The notes under the pieces are model-generated. The model saw only the letters and a program-made list of their open reading frames with translations, had not been told where the DNA came from and did no database searches. A stretch of DNA of 64,000 bases, taken from Rhodospirillaceae bacterium (GTDB lineage Bacteria; Pseudomonadota; Alphaproteobacteria; Bin65). The stretch lies in NCBI GenBank assembly GCA_028819475.1, contig JAPPLJ010000005.1:21899-85898 (forward strand). Direction: 5' to 3'. The translations under genes and the position numbers were made by a program. This document shows positions 45,057 to 52,959 of this stretch, piece by piece (the stretch's first letter is position 1; every line of letters starts with the position of its first letter).

Positions 45057-45226
45057 CGGACAAGCCGAAGCCGCCGCCGAAGGTGGAAGTTCTGAACCCG
45101 CGCTATGCGGGCGCTACGCCGGATATGGTGGCCCGCGCGCTGCTGAAGCACAAGCCGAAGGGCGGCGGCGGAAAGGGCGAGCCATCCCCTGTCATAGCCG
45201 ACCGCCCTGTTCGGTCAAGTATATAA
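45053..45226 (+). CDS. small basic transposon cargo protein
   Basis: A 57-residue frame, ATGA-overlapping the methyltransferase stop: MTDKPKPPPKVEVLNPRYAG, ATPDMVARALLKHKPKGGGG, then KGEPSPVIADRPVRSSI. The stop (TAA at 45224) falls within the right inverted repeat, so the element's end supplies the last codons. Basic, Pro/Lys/Gly-rich, no recognised domain; the VARALLKHKPK helix could bind nucleic acid. Tight coupling supports it being real. Confidence 0.6.
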   Translation: MTDKPKPPPKVEVLNPRYAGATPDMVARALLKHKPKGGGGKGEPSPVIADRPVRSSI

Positions 45227-45457
45227 TTCCCCTTCAGAGGGGGAAGTGGCCGAGCGCAGCGAGGTCGATGGGGGTGTCCGCGCACCGGCAAGGCCGTGCC
45301 TGACACCACTGCACCCCCACCTGACCTCCCCCTCTGAAGAGGGGGAGGGATAGGAAAGCGTCCGTTGGCGGATACTTGCGGCTTTTCGCAGAGGAATCCC
45401 AAGGGGGAATTCCGGGGAGTGCAAACCGGTTACACAGGTAACAGTCCGGCCGCTCCC

Positions 45458-45862
45458 CTACAGCGTCGTATGCCGCGCGCGGGCGGCGCGTTCGATCGCG
45501 GCGGCGGCGAGGCGGTCGACGCCCAGGGAATGGCGCAGCATCTGGAGGAGGTAGGCCTCTTCCTCCTCGACCTTGCCGTCCGCCGCGGCGATGTCGCAGG
45601 CGACGGCATAGACGGTCTCGCGCAGCTTCGGCGGCGTGCCCTCGGCGATCAGCCCCAGGGTCTTCTCCAGCCCGTCCTCGTCGGCCAGCAGCGCCGCGCA
45701 GTCCCGCGCCGCGGCCGGCAGATCGTCGACCGGAAAATCCCGGAACACCGGCAGGATCGTCACGAGCTGGCCCATGCGGCGCAGTTCGGCGTCGGTCATT
45801 TCCCGGTCCGCCGCCGAGACGATGACCATGGTGTAGATCAGGGCGTTGTGATGCTGGCTCAT
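45458..45862 (-). CDS. TerB-family tellurite-resistance-like protein
   Basis: A 134-residue helical protein of the TerB/DjlA-N fold. It starts MSQHHNALIYTMVIVSAADR, where SAADREMTDAELRRM carries the metal-binding acidic pattern, and repeats it as VACDIAAADGKVEEEEAYLL. Such proteins are cytosolic or membrane-associated and of uncertain function; tellurite resistance is only the historical label. Start at the ATG 45862. It follows the DinG-like helicase gene on the same strand after about 70 bases. Confidence 0.85.
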   Translation of the reverse strand: MSQHHNALIYTMVIVSAADREMTDAELRRMGQLVTILPVFRDFPVDDLPAAARDCAALLADEDGLEKTLGLIAEGTPPKLRETVYAVACDIAAADGKVEEEEAYLLQMLRHSLGVDRLAAAAIERAARARHTTL

Positions 45863-45935
45863 GCCGGGGGGCTCCGCCGTGACGTCGGCGCGGATCGCGC
45901 GGTGGACCGGCACTTAGGGGGCCGGCAGGGCGGAA

Positions 45936-48725
45936 TCAACCGGCCAGAAACGCACGCGTTTCCCGCACGGCTTCGGCGAGGCCGGTGCGCCGCACGTCGA
46001 CGCCGTCCGGGAACGCCGTCGTGAGGCGCGTCGGCAGGCGCGAATCGAGCAGGACGAACACGCCGCGGTCGTCCTTGCGCCGGATCAGCCGGCCGAACGC
46101 CTGTTTCAGCCTGAGCCGGGTCTGCATGTCGTCCCACGCCGCGCCGCCGAAGCGCGCGCGCCGCGCCCGGTGCAGGCGGTCGGGCCGGGGCCAGGGCACC
46201 CGGTCGAAGACGATCAGGCGCAGCGCGTCGCCGGGCACGTCGATGCCGTCGCGCACCGCGTCGGTGCCGAGCAGGCAGGCGTTGCGCTCGGCGCGGAACA
46301 GGTCGACCAGGGTCGCCACGTCGAAGCCGTCGACATGCTGGGCGAGCAGCGGCAGGCCGGCGTCGTCGAGCGGTTCGGCGAGGCGCTCGTGGGCGGCGCG
46401 CAGGCGGGCGATGGCGGTGAACAGGCCGAGCGCGCCGCCCCCGGCCGCGATGAAGAGTTCCCGGTAGGCCGCGGCGACCTGGTCGGCATTGCCGCCGTTC
46501 ACGTCGCGCACGACGAAAATCCGGGTCTGGGCCGGATAGTCGAAGGGCGAGGCGACGGCGAAACGCGCGGTCGGCCCGTCGAGATGGCGCACGCCGAAGC
46601 GCAGGTCGGCGGACGCCCAGCCCTCGTCCCCTTCCCCCTTGTCGTCGGCGCGGGTCCGGTCCTTCATGGTCGCCGACGTCATGAGGAGGCCGTGGGCCTG
46701 ACGCGACAGGACGGCGGCCAGCGGTTCCATCGGATCGATCCAGCGCCGGTGCATGCCGATATCGATGTCGCGGCCGGACCGGCGGTCGACCGCGAACCAG
46801 TCGACGAACTCGTCCGGGGGATCGGACTTCAGCGTTTCCAGCATGGCGCGCCAGGCGGCGAGCGGCATCAGGGCGCGGCGCAGGATGCTGCGCGCCGCGC
46901 CGTCGAGCCGTTGCCGGGTCGCGGTATCGAGCGTCTCGGCCTCCGAATCGAGCATGTCTTCGAGAGCCAGCCGGAGGCGCTTCAGCGGCTCGGCCAGCCC
47001 GAGCAGGACCGCGTCCAGGTCGCCCGCGCATTCGAGCAGCGCCTCCGGAACCGGCCGGATATCGGCTTCGAGGCCGTAGAGGCTGTCGCGCTCCGGGCTG
47101 CGGGCATAGACCTGCTCGCGGACGGCGGCGAGGAACCGCTCCGCCGTGCCCTGCGGGTTGCCTTCGCCCAATCGCTGCAGCCAGCCCTGCGCCGGCAGTT
47201 GGGCGGCGTGGCGCAATACCCGGTCCAGCGCCTCCGCCGCGCCGTCGTCCTCCACGATCAGGTCGCCGATCCGGTTGTTCAGGCCGCGCACCCGCGACCG
47301 GCGGCCGGCCGCCGCTTCGGCCCCGCGCAGCCAGCGCCGCAGGTCGGCGGTCTCCTGCCCGCTTAGATGGGCGGCGAAGGCCGAATCCGCCGCGCCGAAC
47401 AGGTGGTGGCCCTCGTCGAAGACCAGCCGGGCCGGGGCGTGCGGATCGCCCAGACGATCACGGGGATGGACCGCCGCCATCGCCGTCTGCGCCATGACCA
47501 GGGCATGGTTGGCGACGACGATGCGGGCGCGCCGGGCGCGCCGGGCGCTGTGTTCGACGAAGCAGCGGCTGTAGTGGCGGCAGGCGGCATAGACGCACTC
47601 GCCGCGATGGTCGGTGAGCGCATCGATCCGGCCGCGGCCGATCCGGTCGGCGAGCCAGCCCGGCAGGTCGCCGGCGACCAGGGCGCCGTCCCGCGTCGCC
47701 GTCAGCCAGCGCGCCACGAGGCCGAGACTGACCGCCTCCTCCCGGCGCGTGCGGGCGACGGCGACGGCGTCGTCGAGGTTGAGCAGGCAGAGATAGTTCT
47801 CGCGGCCCTTGCGCAGCACGGCCTTGCGCGCCTTCTCGGCCGGGTCCGGATAGAGCCGGTCGAGCTCGCCGTCGATCTGGTTCTGCAGGTTGCGCGTGAA
47901 GGTCGAGAGCCAGACCGCGCCGCTGTTCTTCTCCGCCCACAGGCTGGCGGGCGCGACATAGCCGATGGTCTTGCCGACGCCGGTGCCCGCTTCGGCGAGC
48001 ACGACATTCGGCGCGTCCTCGGCAAGGCGCGGCACGAAGGCGCCCGCCGCCGCCGCGGCGTAGTCCACCTGTTCGGGGCGCTCTTCGGCCTCCTCCGGCA
48101 CCAGGGCAGCCAATCGGGCGCGCGCTTCCTCCGCCGATACGGGCCGGTCACCCGGCGGCGGCTCAGGCGCCCGCTCGGCCCATTCCGGCAGGTCACGCCA
48201 CGCTTCCAGGCCGGCCATCGCGCCGGGGCGCCCGGCCTCGGCCGCGGGGATGTGCAGGGCCGCCAGCACCGGGCCGGCCCAGCTCCAGCCGCCGGCCGCC
48301 ATGGCGCGGGCGATCGGGCGCGCGCCCGACAAATTCCGGGCCTCCGGGTCGTCGGCGAGATCGGCAATCTCTTCCAGCAGCGATGCGGCTGCGGCGGTGA
48401 GCGTATCGGCTTCTTCGGCGGGCGTGTGCGGTTTGGCCAGGCTCAGCGCGGCTGCAATCCCGGCCGGCGTCGGCAGGCAGAAGACGCCGGGCCGGGCGAA
48501 GGCGAACAGGTCGAGGATATCCCGGCCCGGAAAGCGCCGGACGCCGAGCCGCCGCGCGATCCCGGCGCCGTAGCAGTGCAGCGGCAGCACCCGGTCCGCG
48601 TCCGCAGCCAGTTTCCCGGCAAGCGTCGGCAGGGTGAGCGGCTCGTCGACGCCGCCGGTCCGCCACAGCGCTGCGCGCGACCCGACGACCAGCACGGCGC
48701 CGGGCAATCCATCGATCCCGGTCAT
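45936..48725 (-). CDS. ATP-dependent DNA helicase, DinG/XPD type
   Basis: Superfamily 2 helicase of 929 residues from the ATG at 48725 (open frame to 48815). An N-terminal ~200 residues (GKLAADADRVLPLHCYGAGI, FPGRDILDLFAFARPGVFCL) resembles a degenerate exonuclease-like region. Helicase motifs: Walker A AGTGVGKTIGYVAP, VVANHALVMAQ, DEGHHLFG (motif II), LLMTSATMKDRT (motif III-like), and LKQAFGRLIRRKDDRGVFVL (motif VI). Four cysteines of the iron-sulfur cluster are visible (YLCLLN; ECVYAACRHYSRC). Likely 5'-3' helicase for damaged or structured DNA. Confidence 0.9.
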   Translation of the reverse strand: MTGIDGLPGAVLVVGSRAALWRTGGVDEPLTLPTLAGKLAADADRVLPLHCYGAGIARRLGVRRFPGRDILDLFAFARPGVFCLPTPAGIAAALSLAKPHTPAEEADTLTAAAASLLEEIADLADDPEARNLSGARPIARAMAAGGWSWAGPVLAALHIPAAEAGRPGAMAGLEAWRDLPEWAERAPEPPPGDRPVSAEEARARLAALVPEEAEERPEQVDYAAAAAGAFVPRLAEDAPNVVLAEAGTGVGKTIGYVAPASLWAEKNSGAVWLSTFTRNLQNQIDGELDRLYPDPAEKARKAVLRKGRENYLCLLNLDDAVAVARTRREEAVSLGLVARWLTATRDGALVAGDLPGWLADRIGRGRIDALTDHRGECVYAACRHYSRCFVEHSARRARRARIVVANHALVMAQTAMAAVHPRDRLGDPHAPARLVFDEGHHLFGAADSAFAAHLSGQETADLRRWLRGAEAAAGRRSRVRGLNNRIGDLIVEDDGAAEALDRVLRHAAQLPAQGWLQRLGEGNPQGTAERFLAAVREQVYARSPERDSLYGLEADIRPVPEALLECAGDLDAVLLGLAEPLKRLRLALEDMLDSEAETLDTATRQRLDGAARSILRRALMPLAAWRAMLETLKSDPPDEFVDWFAVDRRSGRDIDIGMHRRWIDPMEPLAAVLSRQAHGLLMTSATMKDRTRADDKGEGDEGWASADLRFGVRHLDGPTARFAVASPFDYPAQTRIFVVRDVNGGNADQVAAAYRELFIAAGGGALGLFTAIARLRAAHERLAEPLDDAGLPLLAQHVDGFDVATLVDLFRAERNACLLGTDAVRDGIDVPGDALRLIVFDRVPWPRPDRLHRARRARFGGAAWDDMQTRLRLKQAFGRLIRRKDDRGVFVLLDSRLPTRLTTAFPDGVDVRRTGLAEAVRETRAFLAG

Positions 48726-48910
48726 AACCGATCTTGCAGCCGTTTCGCCCTCCGCCGCCACCGGCAATTCGACAGGCCCCGGAACCGGCGCCGGCAGACA
48801 AGGCCCGACTGGCAAGGCCCGACAGCCAGGGCCCGACAGACAAGGCGGCGTGCGCCGGTCCGGCGTTTCACCGATTGACCTTACCGGCCCGCCGGGACTA
48901 TCGTCACGGC

Positions 48911-49183
48911 ATGGATTTCGCCCCGGACACCTACGCGATTATCGGCACGATCCTTGCCGTCGGCTTCGCCCTGGCCGGCATGGGCTGGCGCATGGCGAGC
49001 CGCCTCGACAAGCGGATCGGCGAAGACAGAGCCTCCGCCGAAGCCGACCGCCGCGCTGCAAGGGCCGCGGCAGACGCCGACCGGCGGCAATGGCAGGCGT
49101 CCATGGACGCCTTCCGGCAGGAGATGCTGCGCCTTGCCGAACGCCAGTCCCATATCGAAGGCCGGATCGAAGCCGCCGAATAA
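48911..49183 (+). CDS. small membrane-anchored coiled-coil protein
   Basis: A 90-residue protein with one N-terminal membrane helix (YAIIGTILAVGFALAGMGWR) and a charged coiled-coil tail (SAEADRRAARAAADADRRQW, FRQEMLRLAERQSHIEGRIE). No family was recognised. The ATG at 48911 fits the helix; the frame is open to 48734. It is divergent from the helicase gene. Confidence 0.6.
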   Translation: MDFAPDTYAIIGTILAVGFALAGMGWRMASRLDKRIGEDRASAEADRRAARAAADADRRQWQASMDAFRQEMLRLAERQSHIEGRIEAAE

Positions 49184-49223
49184 CCGCCGCCCGGCGCCGG
49201 GCACAAGGGCCGGCTTCCGGCCT

Positions 49224-50036
49224 TCAGAATTCGCCGAAGACGTAGCGCAGGGACAGGCGGACGCCGTGGCCTGCAAACCGCGCCCGGGTCGGCGCGAGAT
49301 CGAGCGGCCGCGGCTCCTGGCTGCCGTCGTGCCAGACCACCCGGCCCGGCCCGCGTTTCGTGCGGACCGCGCCGAGGTCGGTGTAGCGCCAGGCGAGATC
49401 GAGCGTCACCCGCTCGCCCAGCGCGACCGCAACCCCGGCCGTCGCCATCCAGGCCAGCCCCGTCCGGGTCCCGCCCGGCACTGTCGTCGTGGTCGTCGGA
49501 AAGGTCATGGTCGTCGTCCCGATCCGGGTACGCGCGACGCCGATGCCGGCGCCGACGAAGGGCGCCAGCGGGCCCGGCTCCGGCAGCCCCAGCGCGCCCA
49601 GGTCGACGAAGCCGGCCAGCATCCCGGACACGGAGGACAGGTTCGCCGAGACCGATTGCTGCCGCTCCGGCGCCAGAAAGTTGGTGCGGCCCCGGAAGGC
49701 AAGGTCCGGACGATACTCGACCAGCGCCTCGAACCGCGCCGCGCCGGCAGCGTAGCCCAGCCCGAGCCCGACCGCCGGCACCGTCCCGAACGCGCCGGCC
49801 GACCGGTAGGGCGCACCGTCGCCGCCGGTGCCGCAGCCGTAGAGTGCCGCGGGCATGGTGCTGGAACAGTCCTCGTCCATGAATGCCGTGTCGCCCGGCC
49901 GGTCGAGCCCGAAGCCGCCGCGCAGGTAGAATTCGCCGGCCGCGGCGGCGCCGGAGGCGAGCCACATGCCGGCTGCAACCGCCAGGGCCGCGACACGGCC
50001 GCGCCGTGCGCCGGCGCCGTTGTGCCCGCCCAACAT
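49224..50036 (-). CDS. outer-membrane beta-barrel protein
   Basis: A 270-residue exported protein. The ATG at 50036 gives a signal peptide (VAALAVAAGMWLASGAAAAG) followed by EFYLRGGFGLDRPGD. Repeated amphipathic strands (VGLGLGYAAGAARFEALVEY, VSANLSSVSGMLAGFVDLGA, APFVGAGIGVARTRIG, VTLDLAWRYTDLGAV) and the C-terminal strand LRYVFGEF ending in Phe mark an OmpA/OmpW-like barrel. A threonine-rich loop (TTTMTFPTTTTTVPGG) sits near residue 190. Function unknown; probably a structural or surface protein. Confidence 0.82.
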   Translation of the reverse strand: MLGGHNGAGARRGRVAALAVAAGMWLASGAAAAGEFYLRGGFGLDRPGDTAFMDEDCSSTMPAALYGCGTGGDGAPYRSAGAFGTVPAVGLGLGYAAGAARFEALVEYRPDLAFRGRTNFLAPERQQSVSANLSSVSGMLAGFVDLGALGLPEPGPLAPFVGAGIGVARTRIGTTTMTFPTTTTTVPGGTRTGLAWMATAGVAVALGERVTLDLAWRYTDLGAVRTKRGPGRVVWHDGSQEPRPLDLAPTRARFAGHGVRLSLRYVFGEF

Positions 50037-50185
50037 GCCCGACCGATAGCACGGCACGCCCCAATTCCGAACCTCATTCGGACGCCCGCCGCCGGCCTGT
50101 TCCTCCATGCGGTTCCTTGTCCCAAGGCAGCGGCGGCCGGGACCGGCGCGTTGACCGGTTGTGCGGTGCGGCATAGGTAGCGCCC

Positions 50186-51853
50186 ATGCGTATCGGGGCC
50201 GACATCGCCGAACATGCCAAGGCCTGGCCGTTCCAGGAGGCGCGGGCGCTCGCCAAGCGGCTGAACGGCCGGCTGCCCGACAAGGGCCACGTCCTGTTCG
50301 AGACCGGCTACGGCCCGTCCGGCCTGCCCCACATCGGCACCTTCGGCGAGGTCGTGCGGACCACCATGGTGCGGCGCGCCTTCGAGGCGCTGACCGGGAT
50401 GCCGACCCGGCTGATCGCCTTTTCCGACGACATGGACGGGCTGCGCAAGGTGCCGGACAACGTGCCGAACCGCGACCGGCTGGCGCCCTATGCCGAAGCG
50501 AAGGACGGCGAAGGGCGGGTGATCCGCCACGGCTCGCCGCTGACCTCGACGCCGGACCCGTTCGGCGAGAGCGAGAGCTTCGCCGCGGCGAACAACGGGC
50601 GGCTGCGCGCGTTCCTCGACCGCTTCGGCTTCGACTACGAGTTCCTGAGCGCGACGGACGCCTATGCCTCGGGCCGGTTCAACGAGACAATCCTGCGGGT
50701 GCTGGAGAAATACGAGCCGGTGCGCAATATCGTCCTGCCCGAGCTCGGCGAGGCGCGGCGCAAGAGCTATTCGCCGCTCTTCCCGGTGGTGACGGCCTGG
50801 GACGACGCTGTCGGTGCGGAGCGCCGCCAGGTGGTCCACAACGCCGTCGTCGTCGAGGGCCGGCCGGCAGACGGGACGGCGGTGTTCCAGTGCGTCGACG
50901 ATGGCGGCGAACGGACGGGCGAGCCGTTCGAGCACCCGGTTCTCGACGGCGGCTGCAAGATGCAATGGCGGGTCGACTGGGCATTGCGCTGGACGGCGCT
51001 CGACGTCGACTACGAGATGTCCGGCAAGGACCTGATCGATTCGGTGCGCCTCGGCGGCCGCATCTGCCGGACCATCGGCGGCAGGCCGCCGGCCGGCTTC
51101 ACCTACGAGCTGTTCCTCGACGACAGGGGCGAGAAAATCTCCAAGTCGAAGGGCAACGGACTGGCGGTCGAGGAATGGCTGCGCTACGCGCCGCACGAGA
51201 GCCTGGCGCTGTTCATGTACCAGCAGCCGAAACGCGCCAAGCGGCTGTATTTCGACGTCATCCCGAAGGCGACCGACGAGTATCTGGCCTTTCTGGGCAA
51301 GGCCGGCGGACAGGACGCCGCCGAGCAGGCGGAGAATCCGGCCTGGCATATCCACGAGGGCCGCCCGCCGGCGCAGGCGACGCCGCTGTCCTTCTCCCTG
51401 CTGCTCAACCTGGCGAGCGTCGTGAACGCCGCGGACAAGGGCGTGCTGTGGGGCTTCGTCTCGCGCTATGCGCCCGAGGCGTCGCCGGCCACCCATCCGC
51501 TGCTCGACCGGCTGGCGGAATATGCTGTCGCCTATTACCGGGACTTCGTCGAGCCCGCCAAATCCTACCGCGCGCCGGAGGGCGGCGAACGGGCCGCGCT
51601 GGAAGACCTCGCGTCGGTGCTCGCGAAGATGCCGGCCGGCGCTTCGGGCGAGGATATCCAGACACAGATCTACGAGGTCGGCAAGCGCCACAGCTTCGAC
51701 AATCTGCGCGACTGGTTCCGGGCGCTCTACGAGATCCTGCTCGGCCAGAGCCAGGGCCCGCGCATGGGCTCCTTCGTGGCGCTCTACGGCCTGCCGGACT
51801 TCGTTGCCCTGCTGCGCAAGGCGCTGGACGAAGACGGGCTCGGGGCGGCCTGA
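50186..51853 (+). CDS. lysK: lysyl-tRNA synthetase, class I
   Basis: Class I (archaeal-type) LysRS of 555 residues that charges tRNA-Lys. It shows GYGPSGLPHIGTFGEVVRTT, where HIGT is the HIGH motif, and KISKSKGN, the KMSKS loop near residue 315, with FAEALTGMPTRLIAFSDDMD-type Rossmann sequence (RLIAFSDDMDGLR) and YEMSGKDLIDS between. Class I LysRS replaces the class II enzyme in archaea and a subset of bacteria including several alphaproteobacterial orders. Start at the ATG 50186. Confidence 0.93.
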   Translation: MRIGADIAEHAKAWPFQEARALAKRLNGRLPDKGHVLFETGYGPSGLPHIGTFGEVVRTTMVRRAFEALTGMPTRLIAFSDDMDGLRKVPDNVPNRDRLAPYAEAKDGEGRVIRHGSPLTSTPDPFGESESFAAANNGRLRAFLDRFGFDYEFLSATDAYASGRFNETILRVLEKYEPVRNIVLPELGEARRKSYSPLFPVVTAWDDAVGAERRQVVHNAVVVEGRPADGTAVFQCVDDGGERTGEPFEHPVLDGGCKMQWRVDWALRWTALDVDYEMSGKDLIDSVRLGGRICRTIGGRPPAGFTYELFLDDRGEKISKSKGNGLAVEEWLRYAPHESLALFMYQQPKRAKRLYFDVIPKATDEYLAFLGKAGGQDAAEQAENPAWHIHEGRPPAQATPLSFSLLLNLASVVNAADKGVLWGFVSRYAPEASPATHPLLDRLAEYAVAYYRDFVEPAKSYRAPEGGERAALEDLASVLAKMPAGASGEDIQTQIYEVGKRHSFDNLRDWFRALYEILLGQSQGPRMGSFVALYGLPDFVALLRKALDEDGLGAA

Positions 51854-51881
51854 CCGGCGCGGCGATCCGGCCTCTCTCCGC

Positions 51882-52021
51882 CGTCATTTCGACCGAAGGC
51901 CCGGACTTGATCCGGGGCGAGGCGGAGAAATCTTTCCCGCATCGCGCTTCGGTTCATCGCGCCGTGCCGGAGAGATATCTCCACTCCATGGTCCTTCCGG
52001 ACCATTCCGGTCGATATGACG
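51882..52021. repeat. dispersed palindromic repeat (family B), copy 1
   Basis: Begins CGTCATTTCGACCG and ends CGGTCGATATGACG, an inverted pair about 140 bases apart, with internal GGAGAAATCTTTCC and GAGATATCTCCACTC motifs. The same plan recurs at 54005-54130, and half of it at 63845-63890. It fills most of the gap after lysK. No gene here. Confidence 0.75.
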
Positions 52022-52222
52022 CCTGTCCCAACGGCCTGCCGCGCCCGAATCTCGCTGCAAACCGTTATTTTGTGCATTGCACAATTTTCTTCTTGACATT
52101 GCTGCACCGCGGCATATATGCCGCTCATAACGCAGCGCACAATATCCTGCCGCACTGCAACAGAAGCCGAAACGCGGCCGGTGCGCGCTGCACCCCGAAA
52201 CCCGAAACAGGAAGACGAAACC
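52022..52222 (+). promoter_or_regulatory. phasin leader: 15-bp palindrome and promoter
   Basis: TTGTGCATTGCACAA at 52070-52084 is a perfect palindrome (7-base arms, central T). It is followed by a sigma-70-like promoter, TTGACA at 52093-52098 and TATATG at 52115-52120 (16-base spacer). Further GCACAA and TGCACC half-sites lie up to 52160. TGC-rich palindromes are the type of site bound by the polyhydroxybutyrate regulator PhaR, so phasin control by PhaR is a reasonable inference. Confidence 0.55.
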
Positions 52223-52801
52223 ATGACCGCCAGGACCGCGAAAAAGGCCGAAGCCAAGGACTTCGCCAAAGCCGGCGTCGAGCAGTTCGAAGCCGCCGTC
52301 AAGTCCGGCCAGGAGAGCGCCGAGAAGGCGCTCAAGGCCGGCAAGGAGAATGTCGACAAGGCCTACCAGGTCGGCGCCGATGCGCTGAGCGAGAATGTCG
52401 ACAAGTTCTACGCCGCCGCCCGGGAGCAGTATGCCAGGGTGTGGCCGACCATGGCCCCGAAGATCGACGAGGTGGCCGAATGGAACAAGGGCAATCTCGA
52501 TGCCCTGTTCGCCGCCAGCGAGATCGCCAAGAAGGGCGCCGAAACGATGGCCGGGGAACTGGCCGCGTTCAACCAGGCCGCGCTCGCCGACGCCGCCGCC
52601 ACCGCGAAGGACCTGATTTCCGTCAAGTCCTATCCGGAGCTGGTGCAGAAGCAGACCGAATCGGTGCGCAGCGCGTTCGACAGGGTGGTCGCCGAGTCGA
52701 CCAAGATCTCGGAAATGTCCGCCAGCCTGGCGTCCGAGGTCTCCGAGCCGCTGCAGGCCCGCTGGGCCAAGGTGAGCGAGGCGTTCCGGCCCGCCGCCTG
52801 A
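52223..52801 (+). CDS. phasin family protein
   Basis: A 192-residue amphipathic helical protein that coats polyhydroxyalkanoate granules. Recognised by the repeating helices FAKAGVEQFEAAVKSGQESA, ALKAGKENVDKAYQVGADAL, NLDALFAASEIAKKGAETMA and ELAAFNQAALADAAATAKDL, followed by YPELVQKQTESVRSAFDRVV, the core phasin_2 pattern. Start at the ATG 52223 (MTARTAKKAEAKDFAK). It has its own promoter region with a palindromic site and ends before a strong terminator at 52920. Confidence 0.9.
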   Translation: MTARTAKKAEAKDFAKAGVEQFEAAVKSGQESAEKALKAGKENVDKAYQVGADALSENVDKFYAAAREQYARVWPTMAPKIDEVAEWNKGNLDALFAASEIAKKGAETMAGELAAFNQAALADAAATAKDLISVKSYPELVQKQTESVRSAFDRVVAESTKISEMSASLASEVSEPLQARWAKVSEAFRPAA

Positions 52802-52859
52802 ACCTTCCCGTCCCTCGATAGGCCCCGGATTTAATCCGGAGCTGCTCGGGACGAGGTTA

Positions 52860-52879
52860 GTATTTGCAAATGCAAATAC
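52860..52879. promoter_or_regulatory. 20-bp palindrome downstream of phasin
   Basis: GTATTTGCA-AA-TGCAAATAC: two perfect 9-base arms around AA. It is too AT-rich and lacks a following T-run to be a terminator. The TTGCA/TGCAA arms recall the phasin-leader palindrome, so it may bind the same regulator. Convergent gap; no gene. Confidence 0.5.
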
Positions 52880-52919
52880 CGCCGTCCGACCGTCCGTCCT
52901 CCCCGGACAGCCGAAACGA

Positions 52920-52948
52920 GGCCCGGAGCGCCGCTCCGGGCCTTTTTT
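52920..52948 (+). terminator. rho-independent terminator of the phasin gene
   Basis: GGCCCGGAGC pairs with GCTCCGGGCC over 10 bp around a 3-base loop (GCC) and is followed by TTTTTT at 52943-52948. It lies 119 bases after the phasin stop and just before the convergent aminotransferase stop, and could serve both strands. Confidence 0.9.
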
Positions 52949-52959
52949 CTTCCGCTACC

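Larger units (their letters stand above)
42131..45231 (+). mobile_element. IS1595/ISXO2-type transposon carrying a methyltransferase-HNH gene
   Basis: Length 3101 bases. Ends are 25-base inverted repeats: GGAAATTATATAC at 42131 and, on the other strand from 45231, GGGAATTATATAC, both continuing TTGACCGAACAG; one mismatch in 25. CTTCAGAG stands directly outside at 42123-42130 and again at 45232-45239, an 8-base target duplication as expected for the IS1595 family. Four overlapping plus-strand genes fill it: transposase, an unknown protein, methyltransferase-HNH, and a small basic protein whose stop lies inside the right end. The clean ends and duplication suggest recent, intact insertion. Confidence 0.92.
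42059..45407. repeat. palindromic repeat element interrupted by the transposon
   Basis: The left part (42059-42130) starts CCCCTTGGGATTCCTCTGCG and the right part (45232-45407) ends with TTTTCGCAGAGGAATCCCAA, near-perfect inverted ends. Internally the right part holds GGAAGTGGCCGAGCGCAGCG and the palindrome CCCCCTCTGAAGAGGGGG near 45327, as in the 34-kb copy. The transposon 42131-45231 sits in the left inner palindrome. Without it the element is about 250 bases, the same size as the intact copy at 34121-34373. The remaining gap to 45457 holds no gene. Confidence 0.75.
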
